A model generated the notes under the pieces. That model was given only the letters and a program-made list of their open reading frames with translations, was not told where the DNA came from and searched no databases. A program made the translations under genes and the position numbers. Shown in pieces: positions 16,962 to 26,086 of a stretch of 64,000 nt of DNA. The stretch covers positions 46,368 through 110,367 of the forward strand of contig CAJTOR010000005.1 of the NCBI GenBank assembly GCA_910577675.1, given 5' to 3'. The DNA comes from an uncultured Lachnospiraceae bacterium. GTDB lineage: Bacteria > Bacillota > Clostridia > Lachnospirales > Lachnospiraceae. Numbering within the stretch: position 1 is the first letter of the stretch; each line of letters starts with the position of its first letter.

Positions 16962-18305
16962 ATGGTTGGTGGAGGAATGAAGAACCTTACAAAAAATGAA
17001 AAAAGATGCATGGCGGGTATTGTAGTCCTATATGGGATGTATGATTTCTCGGTTCTTATGTCGGATTTATTCGGTATTATGATACAGATTTTGCTGGGAT
17101 TCGTATGCTTTATTTTGCTTTGTTTTATCACAACAAAATGCATGCATATGAAAACACAGAATATTTTCATATTTTTGTTAATTGTTTCGGTTAATTCTTC
17201 CTACTACAGCATGGTTGGCGTACCATATAATCGTCTGCCGTTGACCTGGTTTTTATTGGCATCTGTTGTTATTATTGTTCTTTGCCACTTAAAAATTCAA
17301 AAAAATCTGGCATTGATTGCTACAGTGTTACTGATTATTTTCTTTAGTTTCAGTATGATATATTTGCGTAGTCCTAATGTGGTAGGTGCAGTTAACCAAG
17401 CTATCAACTTGATTTTATTTCTGCTGGTGTTTTCCAGTGTGAAACAACTAAAGCGCATGTGTGATGTAAGAATGGGACACTGTATGCAAATGCTTTATTT
17501 AGGAAGTGTTTTCATGTTTTCACTTATGGTTCTTTTACAAAAATATTTATGTGAGAGCAGGGGGATTAATATTGGAAATATAGGGAAATTTGCGATGCGT
17601 ACATCATATGCTGCTACATTCAGTGATTTTAGTTTTGCAACATTATATGTTGCAAGTGGGTGTTGTATGTTATTTGCTGGGATATGTTATAAAAAACGTT
17701 TGCTTTCTTGGAAAAACTCTCTCGTCTTTATGGGGGTCTACATATATGCAATTTTGGTTATTAATGCGAGAACTGGATTAGTGGCTCTGGTCTTAGCATT
17801 GTTCTTTATGTTTGCTTATCTGATTATAAGAAGGAAACGTGTTCGGATATTGCTGGTCGGGATTTGTATGGTTCCAGTTGTTTTGTTATTGCTATTAGTT
17901 ATGTCATCAAAAAGAGGAGGGATGTTAAATAGTTCAGGTCGAATTGATGGATATATTGAAGGGTTAAAATGTTTTATGGAGCATTTTTGGATTGGAAATG
18001 GTTTTGGAATCCAAAATTATGAATTGACAATACCACATAATTTAATTGTACAATATTTGGCACAGTTTGGAGTTATAGGGTTTTCGATTATTCTGCTTGG
18101 GATTTATCCAGTTTTGAAAAAGGTTCTTTTTAATAAGGAGAGTATCATAAGATGGACGGTTATGACTGTAATTATTGGGGCGATGTTTATTCCGGATATT
18201 GTAAGTTCACATTATTTAACAGTTGTTATTGTACTTGCGTTTTGTGAAACATATGGAAAGATTCAGCAGCCTGTTCAGGCTATTGAGGGTAGGTCAGAGA
18301 AGTGA
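16962..18305 (+). CDS. Wzy-like polysaccharide polymerase / O-antigen ligase family membrane protein
   Basis: 447 aa, almost entirely hydrophobic with about 10-11 predicted transmembrane segments and a larger external loop near residues 320-360 (KRGGMLNSSGRIDGYIEGLKC..GNGFGIQNYE), the arrangement of O-antigen polymerases. NARTGLVAL near residue 265 matches the conserved Arg-Thr-Gly segment of Wzy/WaaL proteins. ATG 16977 is an alternative start. It would link repeat units on the outer face of the membrane, working with the Wzz-like protein at 34472. Base composition is clearly A+T-richer than gmd/manC, consistent with transfer as part of a serotype-specific block. Confidence 0.85.
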   Translation: MVGGGMKNLTKNEKRCMAGIVVLYGMYDFSVLMSDLFGIMIQILLGFVCFILLCFITTKCMHMKTQNIFIFLLIVSVNSSYYSMVGVPYNRLPLTWFLLASVVIIVLCHLKIQKNLALIATVLLIIFFSFSMIYLRSPNVVGAVNQAINLILFLLVFSSVKQLKRMCDVRMGHCMQMLYLGSVFMFSLMVLLQKYLCESRGINIGNIGKFAMRTSYAATFSDFSFATLYVASGCCMLFAGICYKKRLLSWKNSLVFMGVYIYAILVINARTGLVALVLALFFMFAYLIIRRKRVRILLVGICMVPVVLLLLLVMSSKRGGMLNSSGRIDGYIEGLKCFMEHFWIGNGFGIQNYELTIPHNLIVQYLAQFGVIGFSIILLGIYPVLKKVLFNKESIIRWTVMTVIIGAMFIPDIVSSHYLTVVIVLAFCETYGKIQQPVQAIEGRSEK

Positions 18306-18416
18306 AAATATTGTTTATTCTGTTTTACGGTATGCGGGAATTGTATTTTAAGATATAAAAAAGAATGATTATAATGACAAAATACAACAAATATGACGTG
18401 AAAAAAGGAGATATAT

Positions 18417-19403
18417 ATGTTAAAATTCAGTGTAATTGTTCCCGTATATAATGTGGAAAAATATCTGAGAACCTGTGTTGATAGCATCTTGTGCCAAAAC
18501 ATTCCAAAAGAGGAATATGAGGTTATTTTGATCAATGATGGTTCGATAGATAACAGTGGGATGATATGTGAAGAATACAAAAAATGTTATCCAAATATTA
18601 TTTTGTTAAACCAGAAAAACAAAGGGGCATCCTTATCAAGAAATCGTGGTCTGGAAATTGCGAAAGGAAAGTATATAATTTTTGTAGATTCAGATGATCA
18701 TATCCAAAAGAACACATTTTCTGCTATATTTCAGGAGATGGAAAAAGGTAAGTTAGATGCATTACTAATAAATAGTGATATTTATATGAACAATGGGAAA
18801 TTAGTATCCGTCCTGAAACCTGGAAAACTTAAACCAGGGGAAGTGACAGATGGTGCGGATTATATTCTGGGGCATGGTTTTAGTGTTCCAGTCATGGTAT
18901 GGCATTATGTTTACAGGCGGGAATTTTTGAGGAAGGAAAAACTTTTTTTCGCAGCGGGGTTATTTCATGAAGATCAAGAATGGATAGCGCATTGGTTTCC
19001 ACTTTGTAAGAGGATTGGATATTTAGATATCATTTTTTATCATTATATGTTGTCCGATGTTTCAATCATGAGGAGTAGAAATATTAAGAAGTGCTTTGAT
19101 TTGTTTAGAATTTTTGAATTAATACAAAATGATGCAGAAGAGTATAGAAAAAAAGGGAAGGCGGAGGTATATCATGTATTGAAACGTTATGCAGCAAGTA
19201 TGATGTGGTTAAGTCTTAGGAGCTGCGTAGCACAAGGGTTTCGGATAAAACAATTGATTGTTTCAGAGGAGATACGGAAACAGATATTAAAATATGGCTA
19301 TCTAGACAGAAGGCATCGGTTTTTTATCTTTCTCATCTGGATAAAAGCATATTGGCTAACGGAAATTTTAATAAGATTGGTTATTCTAGTGAGGGGGAAA
19401 TAA
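18417..19403 (+). CDS. GT2 family glycosyltransferase
   Basis: 328 aa GT-A enzyme. FSVIVPVYNVEKYLRTCVDSIL at the N-terminus, LINDGSIDNSG, NKGASLSRNRGL and the DxD-type motif VDSDDHI (about residue 93) define the family; HEDQEW near residue 184 is the usual second acidic motif. Good ribosome binding site AAAGGAG before the ATG. It adds one sugar of the repeat unit on the cytoplasmic side. The following fucosyltransferase gene starts 3 nt after its stop, so the two are translationally close. Confidence 0.92.
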   Translation: MLKFSVIVPVYNVEKYLRTCVDSILCQNIPKEEYEVILINDGSIDNSGMICEEYKKCYPNIILLNQKNKGASLSRNRGLEIAKGKYIIFVDSDDHIQKNTFSAIFQEMEKGKLDALLINSDIYMNNGKLVSVLKPGKLKPGEVTDGADYILGHGFSVPVMVWHYVYRREFLRKEKLFFAAGLFHEDQEWIAHWFPLCKRIGYLDIIFYHYMLSDVSIMRSRNIKKCFDLFRIFELIQNDAEEYRKKGKAEVYHVLKRYAASMMWLSLRSCVAQGFRIKQLIVSEEIRKQILKYGYLDRRHRFFIFLIWIKAYWLTEILIRLVILVRGK

Positions 19404-19405
19404 AA

Positions 19406-20528
19406 ATGAATATAGCAATTGTTCCATGGGATGAAGGAGCTTTAGGGAACCAGATGTTCCGGGAGAAACAACATAAATCCCATCCTCATGATAATAATGT
19501 GCAATGGTTGGAAAATAATGATCAAGTCCGCCTTTGGTTCGAGGATAGAAAGCATCGGTACGAAACTATTGATCAGTATAAAGACTGGGGGGAAATCAAT
19601 TATATTTTGATTTACGCAGGTAGTATACACAAAAGGTATGTTTCAAAGTTATTGAAGATGGGTTATGAAAACAAGCTGATCTATTTGGCGGTGGAACCTG
19701 AAATTGGGTATAAGGAACACAGAAAAGAACAGATGCCAAAATTGTTGAAGTATTATAAATATATCCTGACATGGAATAAAGAAGCGGCAGATGGTAAAAG
19801 AATCTTTCAAATGGATCATTACTACACACTAAAAACACCGGGGGGGGGGTATTTTATTCTCCGAAAGAAAGCTTTTGGTAGCGATTTATACTGCTCATGG
19901 GAGTGGATATGGAGAAAAAGAGTTATATACCGAACGAAACAGGATTTTTCAGTGTTATGAAAAGTATGAAGGACAATTTGACTTATACGGAGCAGGATGG
20001 GTAGGATATCGAAATTACAGGGGAATTGCAGGGAATAAAGCGGAGGTTTATCGTAATTATCGTTTTGCAATTGCACTTGAAAATATGAAAGATGGAAAGG
20101 GGTATGTGACAGAAAAAATATATGATTGTATCTGTAATGGGGTGGTACCTATTTATTATGGTGCCAGTGATATCAGAGAATATGTTCCGGAGAATGTTTT
20201 TATCGATTATGGTCAATTTCATAATCCGGACGAGCTTTGGAATTTTCTGGAGGAGATGAAGGAAGATGTATGGTTAGGATATTTGGAGGCAGCAAGGTGC
20301 TATCTTGCTTCAGATCAGGCGAAGCTGGTGGATCCTAGAAGATATTGTAAGCAATTGGAACAACTTATGTTAACAGATCCTGCCAGTGATATCCGGTGCA
20401 GGTGGATTGATAAAACATTATTTACGTTCCAGTTTGGCATGCAAAGAATAATGCTGAAACTCTGGATGAAGATTAGAAGGAATAGGGCAGTGCGCAATTT
20501 GTGGTATAAACTAAAAAAGGCTTTATGA
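19406..20528 (+). CDS. GT10 alpha-fucosyltransferase-like gene, interrupted by poly-G frameshift (phase-OFF)
   Basis: Starts at ATG 19406 with GAGGGGG upstream. The N-terminal 145 residues run in one frame to a run of ten G (19840-19849), after which that frame ends at 19960. The rest of the protein continues in the next frame to 20528. Removing one G (or adding two) joins them into a 373-aa protein reading PGGGILFSERKLLVAI across the tract. The C-terminal part has the GT10 signature: ELYTERNRIF, YRFAIALENM, GYVTEKIYDC and GVVPIYYGASDIREY. GT10 enzymes transfer L-fucose from GDP-fucose; given colD next door, colitose is a possible donor. H. pylori GT10 enzymes are known to vary through poly-C tracts. 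Sequencing error at the homopolymer is the alternative. Confidence 0.88.
19840..19849 (+). repeat. Poly-G tract (G10), currently frame-breaking, in the GT10 gene
   Basis: Ten G within codons for TPGGG. Frame analysis: upstream codons start at positions congruent to 2 mod 3 and downstream homology at 0 mod 3, so G9 or G12 restores the full-length product. Confidence 0.92.
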
Positions 20529-20585
20529 AAGTGCTGATCGAGGTGTGTGGAACTTCCGGGAAACACGGATGGAAGGAGAGGATCT

Positions 20586-21578
20586 TTGAAAAAGAAAATT
20601 GTGGAAAGAATAAAGAGTAACAAAACATGTTATTTCTGGGCGAGAATAATGAAATCTCGAAAAGATGAAAATTTTAGAGAATATATAAGGGGATTTCAGG
20701 GATCGGATATTTTGGTGATAAAGCATTTGGGGGAACTTTATCAGGAAGATATGGTGTATTATATAGATATTGGCGATATGGTTGGTTTTTTCGCAATGAT
20801 GCAATTTACATTAGAATATCTGTTTTATGCAGAGCAATATCATTTTACTCCTGTAATAAATTGGAGAGGGGTTTATTCAGAAAAAGAAACTGATAATGTA
20901 TTTGAATATTATTATTGTCCGGTTTCCGAAATATCATGGGAAGACGTTTCAAAATGTAAAAATGTTATTCTTTCTCATCATGGGCAACGTATAATGTGGG
21001 GGGGAGCAAATCTTACCTACAGAAGCCGATGGGAAATATATTATAAATATGGTGAGATATATAAGAAATATTGTAGATTAAATCAGAAAACACAGGACTA
21101 TATCGATGGTAACTTGAAAAGGATTCTTTGTGGGAAAAAAACTTTGGGGGTTCATATTAGAGGAACAGATTTTAAACAAGATTTATATGCACATCCAGTA
21201 CATATTATCACTAGTGATTTTATAGATCCAATAAAGAAAATGCTACAAAAATATGGATATGAGCAGATTTTTTTAGCGACAGATAGTTTGGAAGCAATTT
21301 CACTTTTAAAAAAGGAATTTGGAGATAGGCTTTCTTTTTATCAAGATGTTCAACGTTCAGATGGAAATATTGGTGTGCAGTATTCCGAAAGCAATCAAAA
21401 AAATTATCGTTATTTATTAGGCTTGGAAGTTTTACGTGATGTATATACATTATCGGCATGTGACTCTTTGATTGCAGGATTATCAAATGTTAGTTGTGCA
21501 GCACGGTATATAAAAGCAGCAAATGGTTTTGAGTACAAGGAAGTGGTGATTTTAGATCATGGACTTAATCTCAAATGA
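20586..21578 (+). CDS. Fucosyltransferase-like enzyme with HxRxxD motif
   Basis: About 330 aa from TTG 20586, chosen for the AAGGAGAGG ribosome binding site at 20573-20581. The motif GVHIRGTDF (about residues 188-196) matches the HxRxxD nucleotide-binding signature of alpha-1,2/alpha-1,6 fucosyltransferases (GT11/GT23 and O-fucosyltransferase superfamily). FLATDS and a C-terminal SACDSLIAGLSNVSCAARYI also fit. The donor would be GDP-fucose or GDP-colitose made by the following gmd-manC-colD-fcl genes. A run of seven G (20998-21004) lies in the coding frame; the gene is intact at this length. The precise family is uncertain, and no alignment was run. Confidence 0.75.
   Translation: MKKKIVERIKSNKTCYFWARIMKSRKDENFREYIRGFQGSDILVIKHLGELYQEDMVYYIDIGDMVGFFAMMQFTLEYLFYAEQYHFTPVINWRGVYSEKETDNVFEYYYCPVSEISWEDVSKCKNVILSHHGQRIMWGGANLTYRSRWEIYYKYGEIYKKYCRLNQKTQDYIDGNLKRILCGKKTLGVHIRGTDFKQDLYAHPVHIITSDFIDPIKKMLQKYGYEQIFLATDSLEAISLLKKEFGDRLSFYQDVQRSDGNIGVQYSESNQKNYRYLLGLEVLRDVYTLSACDSLIAGLSNVSCAARYIKAANGFEYKEVVILDHGLNLK
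20998..21004 (+). repeat. Poly-G tract (G7) in the fucosyltransferase-like gene
   Basis: Seven G encoding the MWGGAN region. Frame intact. Shorter than the other tracts but longer than any G run seen outside the polysaccharide locus. Confidence 0.7.
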
Positions 21579-21600
21579 TGTTTGGGAAAAGAGGAAATTT

Positions 21601-22629
21601 ATGAAAACAGCATTAATCACGGGTATTACCGGGCAGGATGGTTCATTCCTGGCCGATTTTTTATTAGAAAAAAACTATGAGGTTCACGGAATAATTCGAC
21701 GTTCATCTGTTGATAAACATGAGCGAATTGAACATTTAATCGGGGATCCACATTTCCACCTTCACTATGGCGACATGACAGATGCTATTAGTTTAGTCAG
21801 GATCGTGGCAAAGGTTAAACCGGATGAGGTCTATAATCTTGCCGCGCAGAGCCATGTCCAGGTTTCCTTTGAAGTACCGGAATACACGGCGGATGCGGAC
21901 GCAGTTGGAACACTCCGTTTGCTTGAGGCGATCCGGTTGGCAGGTCTTACAAAAATTTGCCGGTTTTATCAGGCTTCGACCTCGGAATTATTTGGAAAGG
22001 TGCAAGAAATTCCACAAAGGGAAACAACACCATTTTATCCTTATTCCCCATACGCAGTGGCAAAACAGTATGCTTATTGGATTGTAAAGAATTACAGGGA
22101 AGCTTATGGGATGTTTGCAGTAAATGGAATATTGTTCAACCATGAATCTGAGCGCAGGGGTGAAACTTTTGTTACAAGGAAAATTACGATTGCTGCGGCG
22201 GGTATCGCCGCGGGAAGACAGGAGAAACTTTGTCTTGGCAATTTGGATGCCCTGCGTGACTGGGGATATGCAAAGGATTATGTGGAATGTATGTGGCTGA
22301 TGTTAAAGCACGACAAACCGGAGGATTTTGTGGTTGCTACTGGGGAACAACATTCTGTGCGCGAGTTCTGTTCTTTAGCATTCCATTATGTTGGGATTGA
22401 ATTAGAATGGAATGGGAATGGCGTAAAGGAAAAGGGGATTGACAAAGAAACGGGCAGAATTCTGGTAGAGGTGTCACCAGAGTTTTTCCGTCCAACGGAT
22501 GTGGTAACACTGCTTGGAGATCCGACGAAAGCAAAGCAAAAACTTGGCTGGAACCCAAGAAAAACACCATTTGAGGAACTGGTTCGGCGGATGGTACAGC
22601 ATGATATGGAAATCAAGGATAAAGGCTGA
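21601..22629 (+). CDS. gmd: GDP-mannose 4,6-dehydratase
   Basis: Converts GDP-D-mannose to GDP-4-keto-6-deoxy-D-mannose, the branch point to GDP-fucose and GDP-colitose. 342 aa, full length. GITGQDGSFLADFLLEKNYEVHG is the NADP-binding start; HYGDMTDA, NLAAQSHVQVSFEVP, STSELFGKVQEIPQ, YxxxK as YAVAKQYAYW, and FNHESERRGETFVTRKI are diagnostic. Start ATG 21601 with AAGAGGA upstream; the longer frame from 21559 overlaps the previous gene. It is followed 13 nt later by manC and then colD and fcl, forming one GDP-sugar module. Confidence 0.96.
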   Translation: MKTALITGITGQDGSFLADFLLEKNYEVHGIIRRSSVDKHERIEHLIGDPHFHLHYGDMTDAISLVRIVAKVKPDEVYNLAAQSHVQVSFEVPEYTADADAVGTLRLLEAIRLAGLTKICRFYQASTSELFGKVQEIPQRETTPFYPYSPYAVAKQYAYWIVKNYREAYGMFAVNGILFNHESERRGETFVTRKITIAAAGIAAGRQEKLCLGNLDALRDWGYAKDYVECMWLMLKHDKPEDFVVATGEQHSVREFCSLAFHYVGIELEWNGNGVKEKGIDKETGRILVEVSPEFFRPTDVVTLLGDPTKAKQKLGWNPRKTPFEELVRRMVQHDMEIKDKG

Positions 22630-22642
22630 AAGGTGCGAGGAA

Positions 22643-23962
22643 ATGAAGATCGTCTTATTGTCCGGCGGTTCGGGGAAGCGTCTCTGGCCGCTGTCAAATG
22701 ATATCCGGTCAAAACAGTTTTTAAAGGTAGTACAGAACGGGGCGGGGGAAGCGGAGTCTATGCTTCAACGGGTGTACCGCCAGATGCAGGAAGCGGGGTT
22801 GGATGCGGATATCACGGTTGCAACAAGTATCACGCAAGTGGAACCGATTCGGGGACAGTTAGGAGATAAGGTTTCTGTGGTAGTGGAACCGGAACGCAGG
22901 AATACTTTCCCAGCAATAGTGCTTGCGGCGGCATATCTATATTTTGAGAAACACTGTTCACCAGAAGAAACGATGATAGTATTGCCAGTTGATCCATATG
23001 TTGGGGAAGAGTATTTTAAAATGTTAGAATGTCTGGATATGGCAGTACAGGATGGAGTTGCGGATATTGTGCTGATGGGGGTAAGACCAACATACCCATC
23101 TGAGAAGTATGGATATATTATTCCGGCAAAGTTAAGTGGAAGTTTGGGTAAGGGAGAGGAAATTCTGCCGGTGGTGGAATTCAAGGAGAAACCGGATATC
23201 CATATGGCGCAGAAATTTATTGACAAGGGAGGACTATGGAATTGTGGAGTGTTTGCTTTCCGACTTTCATATTTGATGAGTATTGTGCAAACTATGTTGG
23301 AATATGGGTGCTATGCGGATGTGGAGCATCAGTATGGGAAATTGGAGAAAACAAGTTTTGATTATGCAGTGGTGGAAAAAGCGGACTCTGTGGCAGTTGT
23401 TGCTTATAATGGGGAATGGAAGGATCTTGGTACATGGAATACTTTGACTGAGGTTATGGACGAGAAACCGACCGGGGATGTGGCAGTATCGGGAGACTGT
23501 GTCAACACGCATGTGATTAATGAACTGGAGATACCTGTTGTTGTGATGGGAACAAAGGATATGGTTGTAGCAGCAAGCCCGGACGGCATTTTGGTTGCGG
23601 ACAAGGTGCAGAGTTCATATATTAAAAAATATGTGGAAGATCGTGACCTAAGACCGATGTTTGAGGAGCGCTCATGGGGGGAGTATACAGTGCTGAACAT
23701 ATCGGTGGATGGGGGCGGAAAACGTGCTGTTACAAAGAAAAAGTTGGTTCAGGCGGGCAGAAAAATCGAGGAAACAAAGCATCAACATCATCTTGAGGTT
23801 TGGACAGTGCTAAGCGGCAGGGCGGTGATTTCTGTCCAAGGGAGGAAACATGAAGCGCTTGCGGGGGATACTTTTACAATTAGGCGTGGAGTGGCACACA
23901 GCTTGCAGGCTGAGGAGGATGTGGTACTGTTAGAAGTACAGATCGAAGAGGACGGGGACTAA
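22643..23962 (+). CDS. manC: Mannose-1-phosphate guanylyltransferase with C-terminal cupin domain
   Basis: Makes GDP-mannose from mannose-1-phosphate and GTP. 439 aa from ATG 22643 (GCGAGGAA upstream). Residues 1-285 are the nucleotidyltransferase (LLSGGSGKRLWPLS, KQFLKV, PERRNTFPAIVLAA, LPVDPYV, EFKEKPD, LWNCGVF). Residues ~345-439 are a type II phosphomannose isomerase-like cupin (ERSWGEYTVL, KHQHHLEVWTVLSGRA). Supplies substrate to gmd immediately upstream. No phosphomannomutase gene is in the window, so it is presumably elsewhere. Confidence 0.95.
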   Translation: MKIVLLSGGSGKRLWPLSNDIRSKQFLKVVQNGAGEAESMLQRVYRQMQEAGLDADITVATSITQVEPIRGQLGDKVSVVVEPERRNTFPAIVLAAAYLYFEKHCSPEETMIVLPVDPYVGEEYFKMLECLDMAVQDGVADIVLMGVRPTYPSEKYGYIIPAKLSGSLGKGEEILPVVEFKEKPDIHMAQKFIDKGGLWNCGVFAFRLSYLMSIVQTMLEYGCYADVEHQYGKLEKTSFDYAVVEKADSVAVVAYNGEWKDLGTWNTLTEVMDEKPTGDVAVSGDCVNTHVINELEIPVVVMGTKDMVVAASPDGILVADKVQSSYIKKYVEDRDLRPMFEERSWGEYTVLNISVDGGGKRAVTKKKLVQAGRKIEETKHQHHLEVWTVLSGRAVISVQGRKHEALAGDTFTIRRGVAHSLQAEEDVVLLEVQIEEDGD

Positions 23963-23983
23963 AAATGTAAGGGGGATGATAGA

Positions 23984-25156
23984 ATGAAATATCTGCTGAG
24001 TGATGACACATGGGATCAAAACGAGTTTGCCGTGATCCAGGAGGTGCTTGATTCCAAGATGTTTTCGATGGGAAAGCGTGTGGCGCGATATGAAACGGAA
24101 TTTGCAGAGAAATTTGGTGTAAAATATGCGCTTATGGTAAGTTCTGGTTCGGCAGCGAATTTACTCGCAGTGGCTGCTCTTGTTTATTCAGGCAGGATAA
24201 AAAGGGGCGATGAGGTCATTGTTCCCGCAGTTTCGTGGAGCACGACCTATTTTCCGCTGGATCAGATGGGTTTTAAGTTGCGTTTTGTTGACATTGACAA
24301 GGATACACTAAATATGGATGTTGAGAAATTTGCAGAGGCGATTACCAGTAAAACACGATTAGTTTGTCTTGTGAATCTTCTAGGAAATCCAAATGAATTT
24401 GAAAAGATCGAAGAGATTTGCGCAAAAAAAAATATTCTTATTATGGAGGATAATTGTGAATCTCTAGGCGCGGAGTATTATGGGAAAAAGGTAGGGACAC
24501 TTGGTCTTGTCGGGACATTTTCAACATTTTATTCGCACCATCTATGTACAATGGAAGGAGGTATGGTTGTTACGGACGATGAGGAACTATATCATTATAT
24601 GCTTTGCATAAGGGCACACGGATGGACGAGAAATTTACCGAAAGACAGTATGCTCTACAAAAAAAGTGGGATTCAATTTTATGAGAGCTATAATTTTATT
24701 GTTCCTGGATTTAATCTCCGTCCTCTTGAAATCGAGGGAGCATTGGGATCGGAGCAGTTGAAGAAGATGGATGGAATAATTGAGCAGCGCAGAAGAAACG
24801 CTGAATATTTCCGTGATAAAATGCGACAATTCAAGGATGTACGAATTCAGCAAGAAATCGGTGACAGCTCTTGGTTCGGTTTTGCAATTATTCTTGAGGG
24901 TAGGCTAAAGGGTAAGCGTGATGCGGTTGTGGAAGCGGTTACTGGGGCAAATATTGAAGTTCGTCCAATTGTAGCAGGGAATTTTACGCGCAACACTGTT
25001 ATAAAATATCTTGATTATAGTATTTCAGGTGAACTGGTGGCAAGTGATGATATTCATGACAATGGCTTTTTTATCGGAAATCACAGTAAAAATATCATTG
25101 ATGAGATTGATTATTTTATTGAAATTTTGGATGGTGCACTGAAGGATAACGGGTGA
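23984..25156 (+). CDS. colD: GDP-4-keto-6-deoxy-D-mannose 3-dehydratase (ColD-type)
   Basis: 390 aa of the DegT/AHBA fold. The PLP Schiff-base Lys is replaced by His in FYSHHLCTMEGGM (His185-186), the hallmark of ColD, which removes the C3 hydroxyl rather than transaminating. The order MKYLLSDDTWDQNEF, DSKMFSMGKRVARYE, VSSGSAANLL, PAVSWSTTYFPL, EDNCESLGAEY (PLP-contacting Asp156), IRAHGWTRNLP, SSWFGFAI and RPIVAGNF matches the E. coli O55/Yersinia ColD enzymes closely as I remember them. It acts on the product of gmd to start GDP-colitose synthesis. Good ribosome binding site AGGGGGATG region before ATG 23984. Misannotation as an aminotransferase would be easy. Confidence 0.9.
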   Translation: MKYLLSDDTWDQNEFAVIQEVLDSKMFSMGKRVARYETEFAEKFGVKYALMVSSGSAANLLAVAALVYSGRIKRGDEVIVPAVSWSTTYFPLDQMGFKLRFVDIDKDTLNMDVEKFAEAITSKTRLVCLVNLLGNPNEFEKIEEICAKKNILIMEDNCESLGAEYYGKKVGTLGLVGTFSTFYSHHLCTMEGGMVVTDDEELYHYMLCIRAHGWTRNLPKDSMLYKKSGIQFYESYNFIVPGFNLRPLEIEGALGSEQLKKMDGIIEQRRRNAEYFRDKMRQFKDVRIQQEIGDSSWFGFAIILEGRLKGKRDAVVEAVTGANIEVRPIVAGNFTRNTVIKYLDYSISGELVASDDIHDNGFFIGNHSKNIIDEIDYFIEILDGALKDNG

Positions 25157-25162
25157 AATCTA

Positions 25163-26086
25163 ATGGAGAAAAATGCAAAGATTTATATTGCTGGACATAA
25201 TGGTATGGTTGGTTCAGCACTTGTTCGGCAACTGAAAAATACAGGTTATACTAATATTATCTGTAAATCTCACAACGAATTGGATCTTACAAGACAGTCA
25301 GACGTGGAGGAATTTTTTGCGTCTGAAAAACCGGAGTATGTTTTAATTAGTGCGGCGAAGGTCGGTGGAATAAGGGCAAATTCTGCCTATCCTGTTGAGT
25401 TTGCAACTCAAAACGCGTACATTGGTCTTAATGTGATTACTTCGGCACATCATAACGGGGTTAAAAAGTTGTTGTACTTAAGCAGTGCCTGCTGTTATCC
25501 AAATTCCGCACCGATGCCAGTAAACGAAACCGACCTGTTTTGTGGTGCACCTGAAAAAACAAATGAGGCATATGCTATGGCAAAAAATTTATGCCTGCGT
25601 CTATGTGAATATTATAAGAGTGAATATAACGATGATTTTATTGCCGTAATGCCTGCGAACTGTTATGGAGAAGGAGATTGTTTTGATCCACTTCATTCAC
25701 ATGTTATTCCTTCACTGATTATGAAATACCATGAAGCAAAACAAAACGGCATGAAGCAGGTTGAGATTTGGGGTACAGGAAAAGTACTGCGTGAATTTAT
25801 CTATGTGGATGACCTAGCCGATGCCTGTATTTATGCTATGGAAAATTATTCTGGACAAGGACATTTAAATATTGGTACAGGCGAGGAGATTTCTATCCTT
25901 GATCTTGCAAAACTTATTGGTAGTACAGTAGGATATGAGGGCAGAATTGTCTTTGATACTACAAAACCTGATGGGAAGATGAGAAACTTAATTGATTCAT
26001 CAAAGTTGTTGGATCTGGGCTGGAAACCTAAGTATTCAATAGAAAATGGGATAAGGAGGGTATATGACTATTTTCTCTCTAAGTAG
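25163..26086 (+). CDS. GDP-L-fucose / GDP-L-colitose synthase family (epimerase-reductase)
   Basis: 307 aa SDR enzyme of the Fcl/WcaG/ColC family: 3,5- or 5-epimerase plus 4-ketoreductase of GDP-4-keto sugars. IYIAGHNGMVGSALVRQL (nucleotide binding), SAAKVGGIRANSAYPVEFATQN, SSACCYPNSAPMPVNET, YAMAKNLCLRLC (YxxxK), SHVIPSLIMKYHEAK and WGTGKVLREFIYVDDLADAC are all typical. With gmd alone it would give GDP-L-fucose; with ColD directly upstream it may act as ColC and give GDP-L-colitose. Fcl and ColC cannot be separated by eye. Its 3' end (AAGGAGGG at 26053-26060) supplies the ribosome binding site for the overlapping next gene. Confidence 0.92.
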   Translation: MEKNAKIYIAGHNGMVGSALVRQLKNTGYTNIICKSHNELDLTRQSDVEEFFASEKPEYVLISAAKVGGIRANSAYPVEFATQNAYIGLNVITSAHHNGVKKLLYLSSACCYPNSAPMPVNETDLFCGAPEKTNEAYAMAKNLCLRLCEYYKSEYNDDFIAVMPANCYGEGDCFDPLHSHVIPSLIMKYHEAKQNGMKQVEIWGTGKVLREFIYVDDLADACIYAMENYSGQGHLNIGTGEEISILDLAKLIGSTVGYEGRIVFDTTKPDGKMRNLIDSSKLLDLGWKPKYSIENGIRRVYDYFLSK

